Origin: Muricea muricata
Lineage: Eukaryota > Cnidaria > Anthozoa > Malacalcyonacea > Plexauridae
Assembly (NCBI GenBank): GCA_963855995.1
Contig: OY979728.1
Location: forward strand, 4,885,330-4,949,329
Length of the DNA stretch: 64,000 nt
Direction of reading: 5' to 3'
In this document: positions 11,041 through 24,400 of the stretch, piece by piece
How the letters are laid out: every line of letters begins with the position of its first letter
How positions within the stretch are numbered: the stretch's first letter is position 1
Notes under the pieces: generated by a model
Databases searched by the model: none
Told to the model about the DNA's origin: nothing
What the model saw: only the letters and a program-made list of their open reading frames with translations
Position numbers and translations under genes: made by a program

Positions 11041-13039
11041 TAAAGACACTAGATCAGATAGTTGAAATATTGGGTCATGACTTTCCGGCCTCAAATGATA
11101 AAGATAGTACAGACATGTTGGAACACGCAAAAATTATTCCGGAAATAATTTTAGAGAAAACTGACGGCAAAATGATCAAAACTGACGGCAAAATGATCAA
11201 AACTGAACATATTTCTTTATCGGGTCGGCCTAGCTCATTCAGTATTCCTCTAGAAATGCCAAAACTCAAGACCAAAACGAGCTGTTTGAAGAGTTTGAGA
11301 CAATAACCGTCCAGTCCTCCGCATCTGAAAGTTTCCGCGCCTCAACGACCGGTCCCAATACCTCCACGCTCAGATCCTTGTCCTTCGCTCTCTATGCCTG
11401 GTACCGTACGGTCAACTCCAAGTCCGAAGTATCGTAGGTTTCCATTCCAACCTGTTTTCTATGTTCCCAAGCCGAACGAGCCACGAGCATCCCCGAGCAG
11501 CAGCCGAAGTGAATAAATCAGTGAACAATGGAAAGAATATTTAATTTAGAAACGTTAGTGAAAGACTAATGCAAAGGTAAGGGGGGGGGGGGGGTATTTC
11601 AGTGAACTCTTCCAGTGAAGGGTACTCCAGGAAACGTGGCCGCCATAAAAATTGACCTTCAACAGGACTTTACGTTCAACCAATTTCTTAATATTGCTGC
11701 ACCATTTTCAATTGATAGAAAATGCTATTAAAAAAAGTAAATGGTGGAAAACGGTACTAAAATAGTTTACGTCATTTATAGCTGCTGCCGCTATATTGGC
11801 TTCACCAGAAAAAATTGGGCATTTACCTGGAGATTCCTTCCCACTATTCATAAGGTTCACTGGGGTATTTTGTTTCCATCTATGCATATCATATTTTAGT
11901 TTTCCCAAGTAGCTACCAGCCTGAAATGGTCATGTTTTCTGATTTGTTCTTTAGAAAGAGTTTTCACAGCTCATATACCTGAGTTTTCACAGCTCTTATA
12001 CCTGAAGAGAATGTCATAATTTAGACCTTAGGCAGTCTGTAGCGCTGTAGCGAAGCCAGCCAACCTGATAATCAATTTGGTCATGCTATGCAAATATTTC
12101 CGTCGTTATAGACATGAAAACGAAATTAGCACACCCGAGATCAAATTGTCAAGTTGGCCTCACTACTGTACTCAGTTATGCTGTGTTGTGCTTTTTAGAT
12201 ATTTTTTTTGGAACCGAAATTGCGAAGTATTGCTGCTTAAATGGAGACATTCAGACATTGAACCTTGATGTTATTTCATCGTATGGCAGCAGCAATCTGT
12301 GACAGACAGTGGAAAGTGATGCAGATGGAACTACCAGTAAAACATGCATTAATTAGCTTAGATAATAATGACGTTACTCTTGTACTAAATCAACTATACA
12401 TTAATAAACACGTATTTTATTTATATAATAAAAAGTTGGAAAATATGAACTGAAGAAAATTAAGCGTGTCGTAATTTGCTCTCAATATTGTGACGGATAG
12501 TGACGGAGGGGGGGGGGGGGGAGGGGTGTAAGAGGGAAAAGAAAAGGGTAGGTTAAAAGAGGATAGTTTACCTAAATCCAGTAACCACCATTCAATTATT
12601 TCTCCATAAAATTAATGCATAATAGACATGACGTCGTTGTTTTAATAGCCCCGCCCTCTCATCCCTGCAATTATTGATCAGTCCCAAACGGGGGCCCATG
12701 AGCATATGTAGTAATCAGGTCCACTGCCTAATTGTCCCGACGATGGCCTCATGGGAATAGAATTTCGCTAGTATGTGTATTTAGCATGATACTCTTGAAG
12801 ATAGAGCCTTTATGGGGTCCCGAATAGACCCTGAGCCGATTTACGATCGATAGGCTGCAGAACTCTGCCGTAAATTAATCTGAATGTCATAAAGCAAGAA
12901 ATCTCTTCGAGTTCTGCAACTGCAGTTCGAGTTTTACAACTACGAACTGTGTAGAGCCACCTTAAGTCCTAAATGGAACTGTCCGTGTAGAGTGTAGAAG
13001 TCTGGTACGATTATTTTAAATACGCGGGAAAAATTCAAA
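11041..13039. other. Intergenic region upstream of SKA1 with no convincing gene
   Basis: It holds a 20-bp tandem duplication at 11161-11206 (ACTGACGGCAAAATGATCAA unit), a second short tandem duplication at 11949-12006, and G-runs at about 11581 and 12509. About 11070-11520 is open in more than one frame and proline- and serine-rich, but no family was recognised. Confidence 0.4.
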
Positions 13040-16000
13040 ATGGCGACGGATTTAGAAGAAATTGGTTTATATTTCGAAGAGAAATGTTCGAAAGTTTCAC
13101 AGATCTTAGAGCTTGTTGGCATTGGTAGGTTGAACAAGAATATGCGCAGTCTTGTAAAACGTTTAGTTTTATAATGACGAGAGAAAGCAGCCAAATATAA
13201 AAGGCTTTCGAAGTGTTTGTAAACCGTAGATTCATTTTTTGTTTATTGTACGTACATAGCAGCATATATTTATACCTACACTAGGAAATATTTTGTGTTT
13301 CATAATTCATCGCAATGCCTTTCGGAAACCATCTTTTCCTATCAGTGGTATATATTTTGTGACCAGACATTGTATTACTGTTCAGTTTCGTGCCACACGA
13401 AGAGTGTGGTACTTCAGATAAAAATTACATACAAATTGCCTACACTAACACTAAGCTCTTATACGTCAGTTTGAATTTTCAACCGTTTATATGAAATAAA
13501 TTAGTAGATATAAGCAACTTATTATATAAGTTAGTCATGACACAATTTTATCTGAAGGGAACCACACTATTCATGTGGCACGAAACTGAACAGTAATAAA
13601 ATGTCTGGTCACAGCTGTTGAGCCCTTGAATTGCTACTATAATATGCTCTGTTCTACTATTGAGCAATCTGCCAATGGGTATTACTACAATACCTATCGT
13701 GTCTATATATATATATAAAACAAACAGATTACATTTTGCTGTTCTTATATATATATATTTAACAAATAGATACATTTTGCTTTTGTCTGTTCAGTTATAG
13801 ATACACGGTACGACGTCATAATATGGTAAGAACTAAAAGTGGCCCACGAGCCGCCTAGGCGAGGGGGTTACTGATGTTCTTACCACATGATGTCTACCCA
13901 TGTATCTATAACTGAACAGACAATGGCAAAATGTAATCTATTTGTTTAAAGTAGTGTGACGAAAAGACTTTAACATGCCATTTGACGTGATCGTGATCTA
14001 TGTAAAACAAAGCATGCCATTGGCTGTCAATAATTCTAAAATTGCTGTGATAGTGTGATTGGCTTGTCGCTGAAATAACATCAGCGTGTGTATTCTACAA
14101 TACAGTATGGAAATTAGGTTCAAATGCTGTTGACTTACAGACATGCAGAGTAACATAATACATGAAGTTTGTTTTCATTGTATTGAGCTGCAAAGCTTCC
14201 TAATCGACAATCAAAGCTGCCTAGCATTAGACAAGTAAAAAATAAGCAGGGTGTATTGTGGATCAATATATTAAATTAATAAAGAGTTCACAGGTCTGAA
14301 GTTAGTTTGTTGATGGCAGAAGTCCATTCCTCACTGACAGGTTTAGGCCAAAAAATTGCCAGGCCAGTCCCCTGAAAGAGCCTGGTCGAAGTGCATTCAT
14401 GCCCCAAGGTTTCAACTCTCTGGTCTAGTGTTTTTATCAGGGGCGATCTGACGTTACAACATTGCTCCTTCTATTCCATAAGGGATGTTATCATTTGCCA
14501 AGAAGGTGGAGGTGTTCTTGTGGCAGATAACTGCCCTCATCTCTATTCTTAGCATATGACAGAAACACTCACTCTTCTGTGCCATGTTTTTGCCATAGTA
14601 ATTGTTAGTGGAAATGATCTCACGAGACAGATAAAACTCTTGTTTTGATAGGGTCATTTTAGGGTGATCTGATCAGACCACATCTAATCTGTAATCAACA
14701 TGAGCCCTCTATTTAATAATACTTGCAATATTTTTTAGAACATGCAGAAGGTTCAGTGAGTACATTGGAAGCAGTCAATCATGAAGTCAGCAACATTGAA
14801 GACATGATAAATGATTTAAAGCAACATTTAACAGAGCAACAAAAGTTGTCGGAAAATGCTGAGGCTTTGAAAGACATTCTTGAAGGGTTTCAACAAAGAA
14901 ATGAACACATTGCTTCAAACTTACCTCAACATTTACCTGGGAGGGAGCCAAGGTAATGTTTCAGAAGTGTTAGTAATCTACTGATACTGTACATCCATTT
15001 AGGAGTTGTTTTTGGTACACGGAACTTTGCAACTTTATAAAATTAACAAGTTTGTTGCAACTTGTTGACATGCTGCAACAAATTTGTCAGTTCACTTGAC
15101 AAGAATTTGTGTGTCAACAGTCCGTTAAAATCAGGCCTCTTAAAGCAACATCTATAATTTATATATGATATGGGTCTAGGCATACTGTAGGCTTGTCAAA
15201 CCAAGTTTGTCTTTATCTTACTATGCCTTTACATATATATTTTTGGGACTAGCCTTATTTTTACATATCAGTGCCATTAGATATATATTTGCGGACTTGT
15301 GCTGTGCCCAAAATGTAATAAAACTTTTGGCGAAATCGCGCGTGTAAAAGGGGCAAAAGAAAAAAATTGAAGTCTACAACACGAAGTATTCCCAGGCGGT
15401 CACCCATCCAAGTACTAACTTCGCCCGACCAGGCTTAACTTTGGTGATCAGACGAGAACCAGTGCTTTCCTGGTGGTATGGTCGTAGACATTAGAGTTAG
15501 GCAAAACTACGGTATTTACCGGGGTTGACATACCAAATCGATTACTACCCCACAAGGCGTGAAATTATACTGAAACTTAAATGCTTACATGTATTGATGT
15601 ATTCGAACACACTAAAATGGCTAGCGCACGAAATCGGTATGTATAAAATTTGCTAGCTGTTTTATAAGAGATTTTTTTGCTCGAGTTTAAGTCCTTCAAA
15701 ACGCCACGCAAACTTGTATTTTTTTAAACAAGAATTGTTTTCCTTAGGAGAAGTTCTAATTGTTGGAGAAGTTGAAGTTGTGCATGCACAAAGCAAAAAT
15801 TACTTTTAAGCGTTAACTTGTTGTAAAAGACCCCCCCCCCCCCGGGGTTCTGAAATTTCAAATTTCTTAATTTTTCTGTTTATTTTGCAATGTAAGCACC
15901 CAAACAATCTATTACAATAAATCGTACATTGAGGCGTTTCTCCAAGTAGAAAGTGATTTCAGATTTGTTTAGTTTTTTATACATTCCATTGGCATAGAGC

Positions 16001-19000
16001 ATATTAGATATTCAATTTTTCCAAAAAATGTCTTTGTTCCCTAGAATATTGTATAAAATATTCCGTCTTTTCAGTCATAGCTGTGACAGGACAGTTCTGA
16101 AGGAAAAAGGTCAGGTTGTTTTCACTGAAACTGACAAGAAATCGAAAGTAAAACCTGTTGCAAAAGGTGCAAGCTATCATAAAATCAAATATCTTACAAC
16201 AGAAGAGTTCGACGGTGTGCCAAAGTAAGTCAAGTTCTGTTCGACTATTTATCCTGTCTGTTAGTTTGTCCATGATTCTTACCTTTAGTGGCCATAAAAT
16301 GGTACAGTACTTCTCAGACATAACCGATCACTGCATTTGTGTTTTATTCGCGTTCGGAACGCATTCCACCATGCGTTCTAATGACTAATTAGTAGAATCA
16401 TACTAGTATACTATTGCAAATGCTGTAATTTGATTGGTTACTCTACTCGCTATCGTATTCCTCGATAGATAGCGAGCAGCGAAACAATCATCTTCCTATA
16501 GAGATTTCTTTTAAAAAAATTACTTAAAAATCAAATTTTTTGTTGAATATTCCATGTTTGACCTCTGATTCTACTAAAACAATTAGATTACTCGCTCTCG
16601 ATTTCTATGCGGTGATAGTTGATTCGGGCTTCGCCCTCATCAACTATCATCGCATAGAAGTCTCGAGCTCGTAATCTAATTATTAATTAACGCGTTGCGA
16701 ACGCGTTCTATGGAGGAAACTCGGAAGCGTGTTCCCCGCTTTGGTTCACATCAGAAAATTTCGACACCGAATCAATGAAACCCAAGCTGCAACTTTAAGG
16801 TTTGACTTTTACTAGTAACATTGTGAACGCGAAGATTCGATCTCATTTTGACTTGCTTAGTCCTATTCTATGGTGGGTTTGATACGGTGCATGACAGTCC
16901 AGCTGTAAAATATATAAGCAATCCTCTTTTTATTAGAACGCATGGACGAACGTGCCGTGAAGCGCTTTCTGTTGGGCTTTGCCATTTCTGAGCAGTTCAG
17001 CAGTAATGATCGCTGAGAATATCAGTGTATCTCTTGGGATGGCTAAAATAGTGTGGTGAATTTCAAAAAGTTTCTAAACTTATCTAAATTAGATTTCACC
17101 ACGTGTACACGAATGCCTGCCTTTGCAGGTGGTATCAGGTAAATGATATTCGTTTTGCCAACAAACTGTCAACATATAGGAACAAATTATTGGCATCTCG
17201 TACCAAGCTTCACAGCAATACCATGGTGATGCATGTATGTTACAAGGTTCAGTGTGCTCACAGTTCTAATACTGGCTTCATAACAGACCTCGATATTGCT
17301 GCTATGAAATTTGCGCAGGGAAATCAAAACGTCAGTCTTTATAATGCTACTGTGCAGGATACAGACCTGGGGCCGGTTGCACGAAGGATGGATAGTGCTA
17401 TCCACTGGATGGTGATTTTTATCCTGCCTTAAAAATGCTTTTAAATGCAATAAAACTAAATATGTTTAAGCCAAATTATAAGTTCCCGCTTTAACTTTAA
17501 AAGGCTAAACACCACATTTGACATTTCAGCAAATCAACAATTTTAGGACGTTTGAAAAAGTCGCTATCCGGTGGATAACTTTATCCACCTTTCGTACAAC
17601 TGGCCCCAGTTGTGAGAAGATTGTCACAAAGTTAACAACACATATTGTTATTATTCTGATTACAATGTTGTTACAAGTCTGATTGTTTATCAAGCTTAAC
17701 AGCGTTGTTTTAAAAAACTGGAACAAGCAGTGGGAACGCAACTTGTCAACAGCTAGACTTGCCACAACTCGCTCGCTTAACCAGTCCACAATAGACTTGT
17801 TGAACTTTACCGGTTTGTTGCTGCTTGCGCGCTTTACGTGTATATCCGTGCATAAATATCTTGTGGTTTATTTTAGATATTTAAAAGGTCGTCTCACTTA
17901 CGCGCAAGTAAACTCAGCAATTGATCAACTTGACCAAGTCTTGGCTGGCAAGTACAAAATCCTCGGGACAAAAAGAGCGGGAATGAGTGAAAATACGATG
18001 AGAAAATACCGAGTATGTAGATTATTCGAGATTTTTTGTCTCTCGCACCTAAAAGTAATAATTTTCATGAATTAATTTTTTTAGGAATTCAAAGAGCAAG
18101 AAACTGTCGAGACCAAAGGTGGGCTACGTTTTATCTGCATCAATGAGATGAGTTTTAAGTTTTTAAGGCACGGGCGGGATCTCCCCCAAATTTCCAAGCA
18201 CGTTTGTTTTTTTTTTGGGGGGGTCATCATAGAGATTATAACTAACACTGGAGAGTGCATCGAGAGTAAAATTGGGGAACGCGTTGTTTTGGGAGGCAAG
18301 TTCATGTCCTGGATTTTCACTCATTCACGATCTCCGAATAAAAATCGAGCCGTTTTAGGGGGAGTTTTCTACTTCTTAAACTTTTTTACCGCGTAAAAAT
18401 ACTAAAAATATCATTCTAAACTGTTTATTGTAATAGTTCAGCCAATAGGTGCTTGGTCCTGCATCCGGGACCAGAATCCCCCCCCCCCCGATCGCCGTGT
18501 TCCTTTTGTTTTCACTCGAAAAACATTACGATGCAATCTCTAATGTTATTTATAATCTCTATGTGAATCATCACCCGGTCCGAACATTGTATCCCAATAA
18601 AATTATGGTCTCCAATAAATTATTGGGATTGTTAGGGTTAGGGTTGGGGTTTGGGTCAGGGTTCATTTTATATGCATGAAATGACAATTCCAGTAACTAT
18701 TGGAATTATCAAACGTTGTAACCAGTAATTTTATTGGAATACAACGTTCGGATCGGTTGGAATCATCCTGACTCTAACAGTGTTTCCACACTGAAATATA
18801 AAGTTCCAAAAATAATGCCAAAATTTTTATCAATGAGGGAACTGGGAGAAATGGCCCAACCCAAAATTTAGCAGTTTTAAGGTTTAGGTGGGGAGTACTT
18901 GCTTTTTAATTGTGCTCTGCTGAAGCAAGTTGGAAAAAAGGCTTTGAGTTATAATGGCGCTTTTACTTTCAGGCTGTTCTTTTTTCGTGGACAAAGACCT

Positions 19001-19127
19001 GAAAGAATTCTCAAGTTTCAAACTAGATAAAGTTGGACAATCTATCCTGAGTATCCTGAGGCATTGTGGGAAACTCAAGGAGGTACGCGGTGGAAAAATC
19101 GTTCGTTTTGTTGTTGTGCCTGCGTAA
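13040..19127 (+). CDS. SKA1: SKA1, spindle and kinetochore-associated protein 1
   Basis: Six exons join in phase: 13040-13124, 14739-14952, 16075-16224, 17877-18012, 18085-18118 and 18973-19127. They give 257 codons plus TAA, close to the 255 residues of human SKA1. The N-terminal half is coiled coil (EALKDILEGFQQR..). The C-terminal half carries the SKA1 microtubule-binding winged-helix signature: FDGVPKYLKGRLTY, then LRHCGKLKEVRGGKIVR near the end. The SKA complex couples kinetochores to depolymerising microtubules in mitosis; this role is family knowledge. The start is ATG in CAAAATGG. Intron 1 holds foldback repeats and intron 2 holds a reversed 5S gene. No polyadenylation signal was placed. 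Exon 2 has an inverted pseudo-copy upstream. Confidence 0.92.
13359..13612. repeat. Inverted-repeat (foldback) element in SKA1 intron 1
   Basis: GTGACCAGACATT...TCGTGCCACAC at the left is mirrored by GTGGCACGAAACTGAACAGTA...TGTCTGGTCAC at the right. The interior is AT-rich without coding. Confidence 0.65.
13761..13947. repeat. Inverted-repeat element in SKA1 intron 1
   Basis: Arms AACAAATAGATTACATTTTG...CTGTTCAGTTATAGATAC and their complement end at 13947. The centre is GC-rich and itself partly palindromic (GTAAGAAC/GTTCTTAC). Confidence 0.6.
14450..15489 (+). repeat. Right arm of the large inverted duplication, containing the functional SKA1 exon 2
   Basis: It mirrors 9527-11040. The two arms face each other across about 3.4 kb that includes SKA1 exon 1. 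Arm divergence is visible by eye (indels and scattered changes), so the event is not very recent. Confidence 0.7.
15370..15489 (-). rRNA. 5S ribosomal RNA (inverted copy)
   Basis: This is a 120-bp full-length 5S sequence on the minus strand, nearly the same as 9527-9646 and starting GTCTACGACCATACC. The internal control region is intact. A TTTTTTTCTTTTG run follows its 3' end. It lies in SKA1 intron 2, opposite to SKA1 transcription. Confidence 0.85.
16430..16700. repeat. Inverted-repeat sequence in SKA1 intron 3
   Basis: GGTGATAGTTGAT near 16610 is mirrored by ATCAACTATCATC near 16640, and ATTAGATTACTCGCTC is mirrored by GAGCTCGTAATCTAAT. A fragment of the same family lies near 21125-21170. 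Confidence 0.5.
17368..17608. mobile_element. Small non-autonomous inverted-repeat transposon (MITE)
   Basis: Ends TGGGGCCGGTTGCACGAAGG and the mirrored CCTTTCGTACAACTGGCCCCA surround inner inverted blocks (CTATCCACTGGAT / ATCCGGTGGATA). No ORF belongs to it. It lies in SKA1 intron 3. Confidence 0.7.
18450..18770. repeat. Inverted-repeat element with telomere-like TTAGGG units
   Basis: GGTCCGAACATTGTATCCCAATAAAATTA at the left resembles the complement of TAATTTTATTGGAATACAACGTTCGGATC at the right. The centre, 18628-18665, has degenerate TTAGGG/TTGGGG units. It lies in the last SKA1 intron, next to a C-run at 18479. Confidence 0.5.
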
Positions 19128-21497
19128 TTTAAAGACTGATTAAAAAATAACCTCTCCTATTTTAAGTAATTGATGTATGCGTTTATGTGTATAGTATCTC
19201 CTATGGGGTATATGATTATGGATGAGCTATGGATTTTCAGGGTTTATATAGGGAATCTTTTAGGGTTTGGTTTAGGATTTTTAGGGTTTATATATCGGTG
19301 TCGTTTTCTTTCACCCTATTTCTAACCCACGTGGTAACACCAAGGAAGATGACTGTGCATGATCCGTTTGACTGAGGTCGACAGAATTGCAAGTACAGAC
19401 AATTTTAGCAGTTTTATAGCAGCCTGTCTTCTTTTAGGAAATGGCTTTGAGAGGCATCTTTGTTCTGCCCATTAAATATATCAACAATGCAACTGAGAAT
19501 ATATAAACATGTTGTATGCACAAATGACGTCTTTATTTTCCAACTCCCTGTTCCCCCCGTTCTTTGAATACAAAGCCAACTCCTGTTTTTTGTTCCCAAA
19601 ATGTGGTAAAAAACAGTATTGGCGCATAAAACAGGCTTATATGTTTTCGGTCTCCTTGCTATACATACCCAGCATTGGAGGGGTAATGCCTCTCAAACCA
19701 CTCTCTCATTCAAAAGAGGCGCTGTCCCATGCATGGCTAAATATCTTCCAAGTATCTTAATTTTGATACATATGCAAACTGTTTGTACGCACTGGTGATT
19801 TTTCAAATTCTAGTTAAGCTGCCCTGACATGGGCCGAATACCCAAAATCTTTTTAGTAAAAAAAAGCTGTTTGACGTTTTCAACTTGACACCAATACTAA
19901 ACTAGTACCCAAATAACCAGTAAATATAGCAATATTCGACGAGTCCGTTCATGTCAGCGAAAATAAAGTGTAGTTATACGAAAGCGACCATTCAAGCGCA
20001 AATTCTGTATTATAAATATATGTGTAAGAACAACGTTAGAAATAATTTTTATGTTCATTTTAGCTTACAATTTTATAGAATTAATGACACTTTATAAAGC
20101 TGCCAATTATATTACGTAATATATCATACTGTATAATATATGATTGACACAACTGTCAGTACATGTATTAACAAAGACTTTGTGAACGAAATTACATATA
20201 TATATATATACAGTCGTTTACTATATTTACACAATTTAAGTACATAATATGTAAACCGTTTGAAACAGCTGTAATAATTTCTTTGCTTATACTTTGATCT
20301 GTCAATTTTGATATCCTTAAATACATAGAGTTAAATGAAATATATATCATAATTGCAAAATATACAAAAAGCTAAATAAAACTTGTGCAATGTAGATTTA
20401 AAAAATGGACACGACTCTTCGCATATAAAACGTACTATCTACAACTAGCTATCACCCCTAAACAGCAATTAAGACTGTTTTTTTTTATATTTTGTTGCTA
20501 ATAAACTCTCCAAGACGGTCTTGTCACCTTTTCCATCAAGAAACTGGTGATTTTGCTCCTCCGTTATTTCTCTGAGCAAGCTAGATAAATTTAGTTCGAG
20601 CAAGTTAAAACAATAATCCAATACATGTACAAAGACAAAAAGATCCAAAAACATAGTAAGAACCCGATTGCATGGTGGTATACTTTCGAATAGAATATAA
20701 AAAACCATAAGCGAATTTGATGGCTTCAGGTGGCTCCAATTGTTTTTTTTTAAATTTTTTTATTGGCACTAGAAATTTCCACGTGACTATTAATTTTTCT
20801 GTATTCTGATTGCTCAAGATTCGCTGTTTATAAAATGATAGTCACTGGCCAGAGACTATAGCTTTTTGCTTTTTTTCATACACTAATAAGTTTGAAGGAC
20901 ATTTATGAAGTTGTATTGGTTATTATTTGTAAACACGTTGGAACTTATACTGAAACAATTAGTCTTGGTGCTTACAAGCCTATATTCACGCGTTTGGCTT
21001 AGGCCAAAATCACCTCGCCTTTGACGAGTAATTGTTAAACCTTGGCGACTTGCAAAACAATGATTTTTCTGGTGTATTTTTTCAGTTCAAAGACAATTTG
21101 TAGTATTTTCCATCTCATATTCTACTGAAACAATTAGATTAAACTCGCTCTTGACTATCACCGCATAGAAAATAATTCTTAACGAACACGATCTATATAA
21201 ACCAAATTCATGTTTGCGAAATAAATAATTTACTTGAACACTTGCATTCATACATCAAGATTCAATAGAAATTTTCAATGGATGGAAGTTAAAATTTAAG
21301 TCAGATGCCTTTTGACAATTTTTTGTCATGTTGTGCCACTCAAAAAATTTCGAATTCTTTAGGAATCTTCAGATGTGCGAGACTTTTTAAAGATGTAAAC
21401 CACTCGCGATCGTTTTTTTTTTATCTAAATATCTTTTTCGACTGTTATATAAGTAAGGTTTCACCACCGTCAGTGAATAAGAATCGAAAAATGTTTG
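19128..21497. other. Region between SKA1 and the ANO8-like gene
   Basis: No confident gene is seen. TTTAGGGTTT-type repeats occur at about 19235-19290. An open minus-strand segment near 20469-20590, ending in a lysine-rich tail and TAA, could be a terminal ANO8 exon, but its phase could not be matched. The rest is AT-rich. Confidence 0.4.
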
Positions 21498-24400
21498 TCA
21501 TGTATGAGTTGATAAACAACAGCAAACCTTTTCGGTTTTCTCTGCCTCTCGTCGTTTGTATTCAACTTTAGCAATTTCGTCTTCAACCCATTCTGGCACG
21601 TCAGGAATGGCATATGATACTGCAAACTTAATGGCCAACACCAGGTGCTAAGAACAACATAGAATGAAAAAATGTTGAGGTCAATCAAGTCATTTTTGAG
21701 GCTGAATTAAACAATGCAAAACGCATTTTCGTTAACCTATCTGACGTTAGTTCTGGTAACTTAAGGTGGTCTATATCTTTGAAAATCATGATGAATCAAA
21801 TTTGATTGAATGTGTCTGACTGACGCAGAATAAGTCACTCTTACAATCTGTGTTGCCATAGTAACCTTGAAATGACTTACAATATAGTAAAACATGGGTA
21901 CAATCGTATTTAAAGGTTTTCGGAAACGTTCGGGGGAAAAGGTGGTAACAACCACATTATATACACACATATACTTGCATACCTCTATAACAATGATAAG
22001 TATGATTCTCTGTGCTGGCGTCATGTTTGGAAACATTCGTGTCAATGATCCTCCAATGCCCAGTAAAGCGAGGTTCACTATTACTGCTATCACACCCATC
22101 AATTCCATTGCATCCTAAACACGAGAATTTCACCTGGTAAGCACACATAATCATTACCCTGGTTATGCTTTCACGTATGTTTTCACGAATCATGACCTAA
22201 CGTTTCGACACTCGGTCGGTCTTCATCAGGGATCATCTGGTATTGTAGCGAGAAGGTGGAAATGTCATTGGACAACTATCTACCGTCATCTCTATTGATA
22301 GTATGATGACCCATGTTAATATGCCATAATTTCAGTCAATGTTTTAGGCAATAAAACGATTGTTAAGCCTAGTTTCCATTTGGTCGTAACTGTCGTAGCA
22401 AAATTATTCTCGACGATGTTAGTACGTGATATGGTGTAGATTTACCTTAATATGAGCTGTATTCAACTTAATCATATTAAGTGTAGATCGGCGTACATAC
22501 TCTATAACATCGGTCACTTCGATATACTCACGAAATTCACGACTAAATGGAAGCTAGGCTTATTTAGTGGTAATAACTCTAGAATCATCCCGCGCAATAG
22601 CGTGTTTGGTATCACACAGGTGCTGTCGGAACATTGAGTCGCTACTCGTGGCTGCCGTGAACATACTGTGGTAACTCCACATTTACGACAGCTTTACTCC
22701 GTAGCTTAGCAAGGCGTGACCTTCGATCGGATTCATAGATTCGATTCACCCCGGGGTGTCTACGGTAACTAATATTTGCAGGTCTGTTCTCAGTCTAAAT
22801 CGATATTGATTATCTGTCTACACATATATCGGCTATTTCCCACGCAGGATATTGTAAATTTCATTACCTGCCATGTTCCAATGTTTTCCACACGCACACC
22901 AAATGGTCTTTGAAGATTAGTGCAAAGTTTGAACGCATCACTCCGAATCTCAATGACGTTATTCAGTAAAGCACACAAGCCTGCCAGCGGAAATGCACTG
23001 GAGAACAGCACGACGTAACCAAACTGAATAAACATCTCCAAGTAATCTTCAAATGTATCCTGCGAAATATGCGAAGAGTCAAAAACATTCTAAGGTATGA
23101 GTATGTCTCACAAAAAGTGAGACCATTAACAAGTCAATTATTATGTATCATTTACAAATTCTTTAGAAGACATTAGGGCCATTTATACGAGCGAAAATAA
23201 GCCGCGGCTTAAATAGGCCGCGGCTTAAATAAGTCAAGAACACAGCCTTTTATACGCGAGTTTTATTAAATTTATTAAAATAGCCCAAAAAACTCGTATA
23301 AATAGACCATAACGAGGTCACCGAAGTTTTAAACACCCATTACCATGACAACAAAAGGAAAATTGCTCGCGTTAGAAAAAAAAGCTACACGAAATTACTT
23401 TGGACTTGCCTTGGTCGCGAACGAAGCGTTTTTACGAGGTTTTCCCGCCTAAAATTGGCCGCGGCCAATTTAAGACGAGGCCCGAACCCTGGGCTAAAAT
23501 TAGCCGCGGCTTATTTTAGTCGCAAAGAATTTGTGCGTTTATACAGACGTTCTCGACTTATTTAAGCCGCGACCTATTTAAGCCGCGGCTTATTTTCGCT
23601 CGTATAAATGGCCCTATTGTTAACATGTTAATGCTTTCGCTTTATTGGGACAGCCTGTAAAATGCAAGGTATGGGGTTATTACAATATGGGACTTAGAAT
23701 CTTATATTAAATTAGACTATCGTACTTCATAGACAAGCATAGCTGCTTCAATTTCAGGCTGTTTTGTCTTTGCTGTTTCCAGTTCTTCAGGTTTATCTTG
23801 TTTCGCGGCGTTTTCAATTCCTGCCTTCTTTGCTTCCTCTTTTTTCTTTTTCTCTTCATCCTTTTTCTTTTTCCATTCTTTCACTTTTTGTTTGACAAAT
23901 GGGACTAGAGCCTCCTTAACATTTCCGATGACTTGCTTCGTAATTAGCAAGGCGCCAAGTTGCTAAATAAAGCGTTGACATTAATTCGAATTGGTAATAA
24001 AAGAATAAAATGCTGTTTATTCACATCAAATATGAAACACATGATATTCGCTTTTGGGAACAAAAGTTATCACTTTTTAATTGAAATGACTCCTTCAAAT
24101 ATAATATCTGTAGATTGTTGAACGCATTCTGTTATCTGCTTGTAGCAAGATGTCAACACTATGAACAGACTTGTTGATTTCAACTTACTTTGGAAAGTTT
24201 GTCAAAGTTCATCAAGGAGAAAGCGATGTAGAATAAGGAGAGATAGGCGTTGAAAAATTGGAACTAAAAAAGATATGTTGTATTATAAACTGTTGCGAGG
24301 GTTTGTTCTATGTTTTATCAATTCTTTCCAAGACTTACAGAAACCAGTTTGATAATTAGATGATTTTCGTACGTTTCATCCAAACGATAATTTTCTACAT

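Noticed and set aside
18628..18665. Interstitial telomere marking a chromosome fusion
   Set aside because: Only a few degenerate TTAGGG-like units are present and they lie at the centre of an inverted-repeat element.
23381..23616. CGCGG-rich block as a CpG-island promoter
   Set aside because: The GC-rich palindromes belong to the ends and interior of a MITE in an intron.
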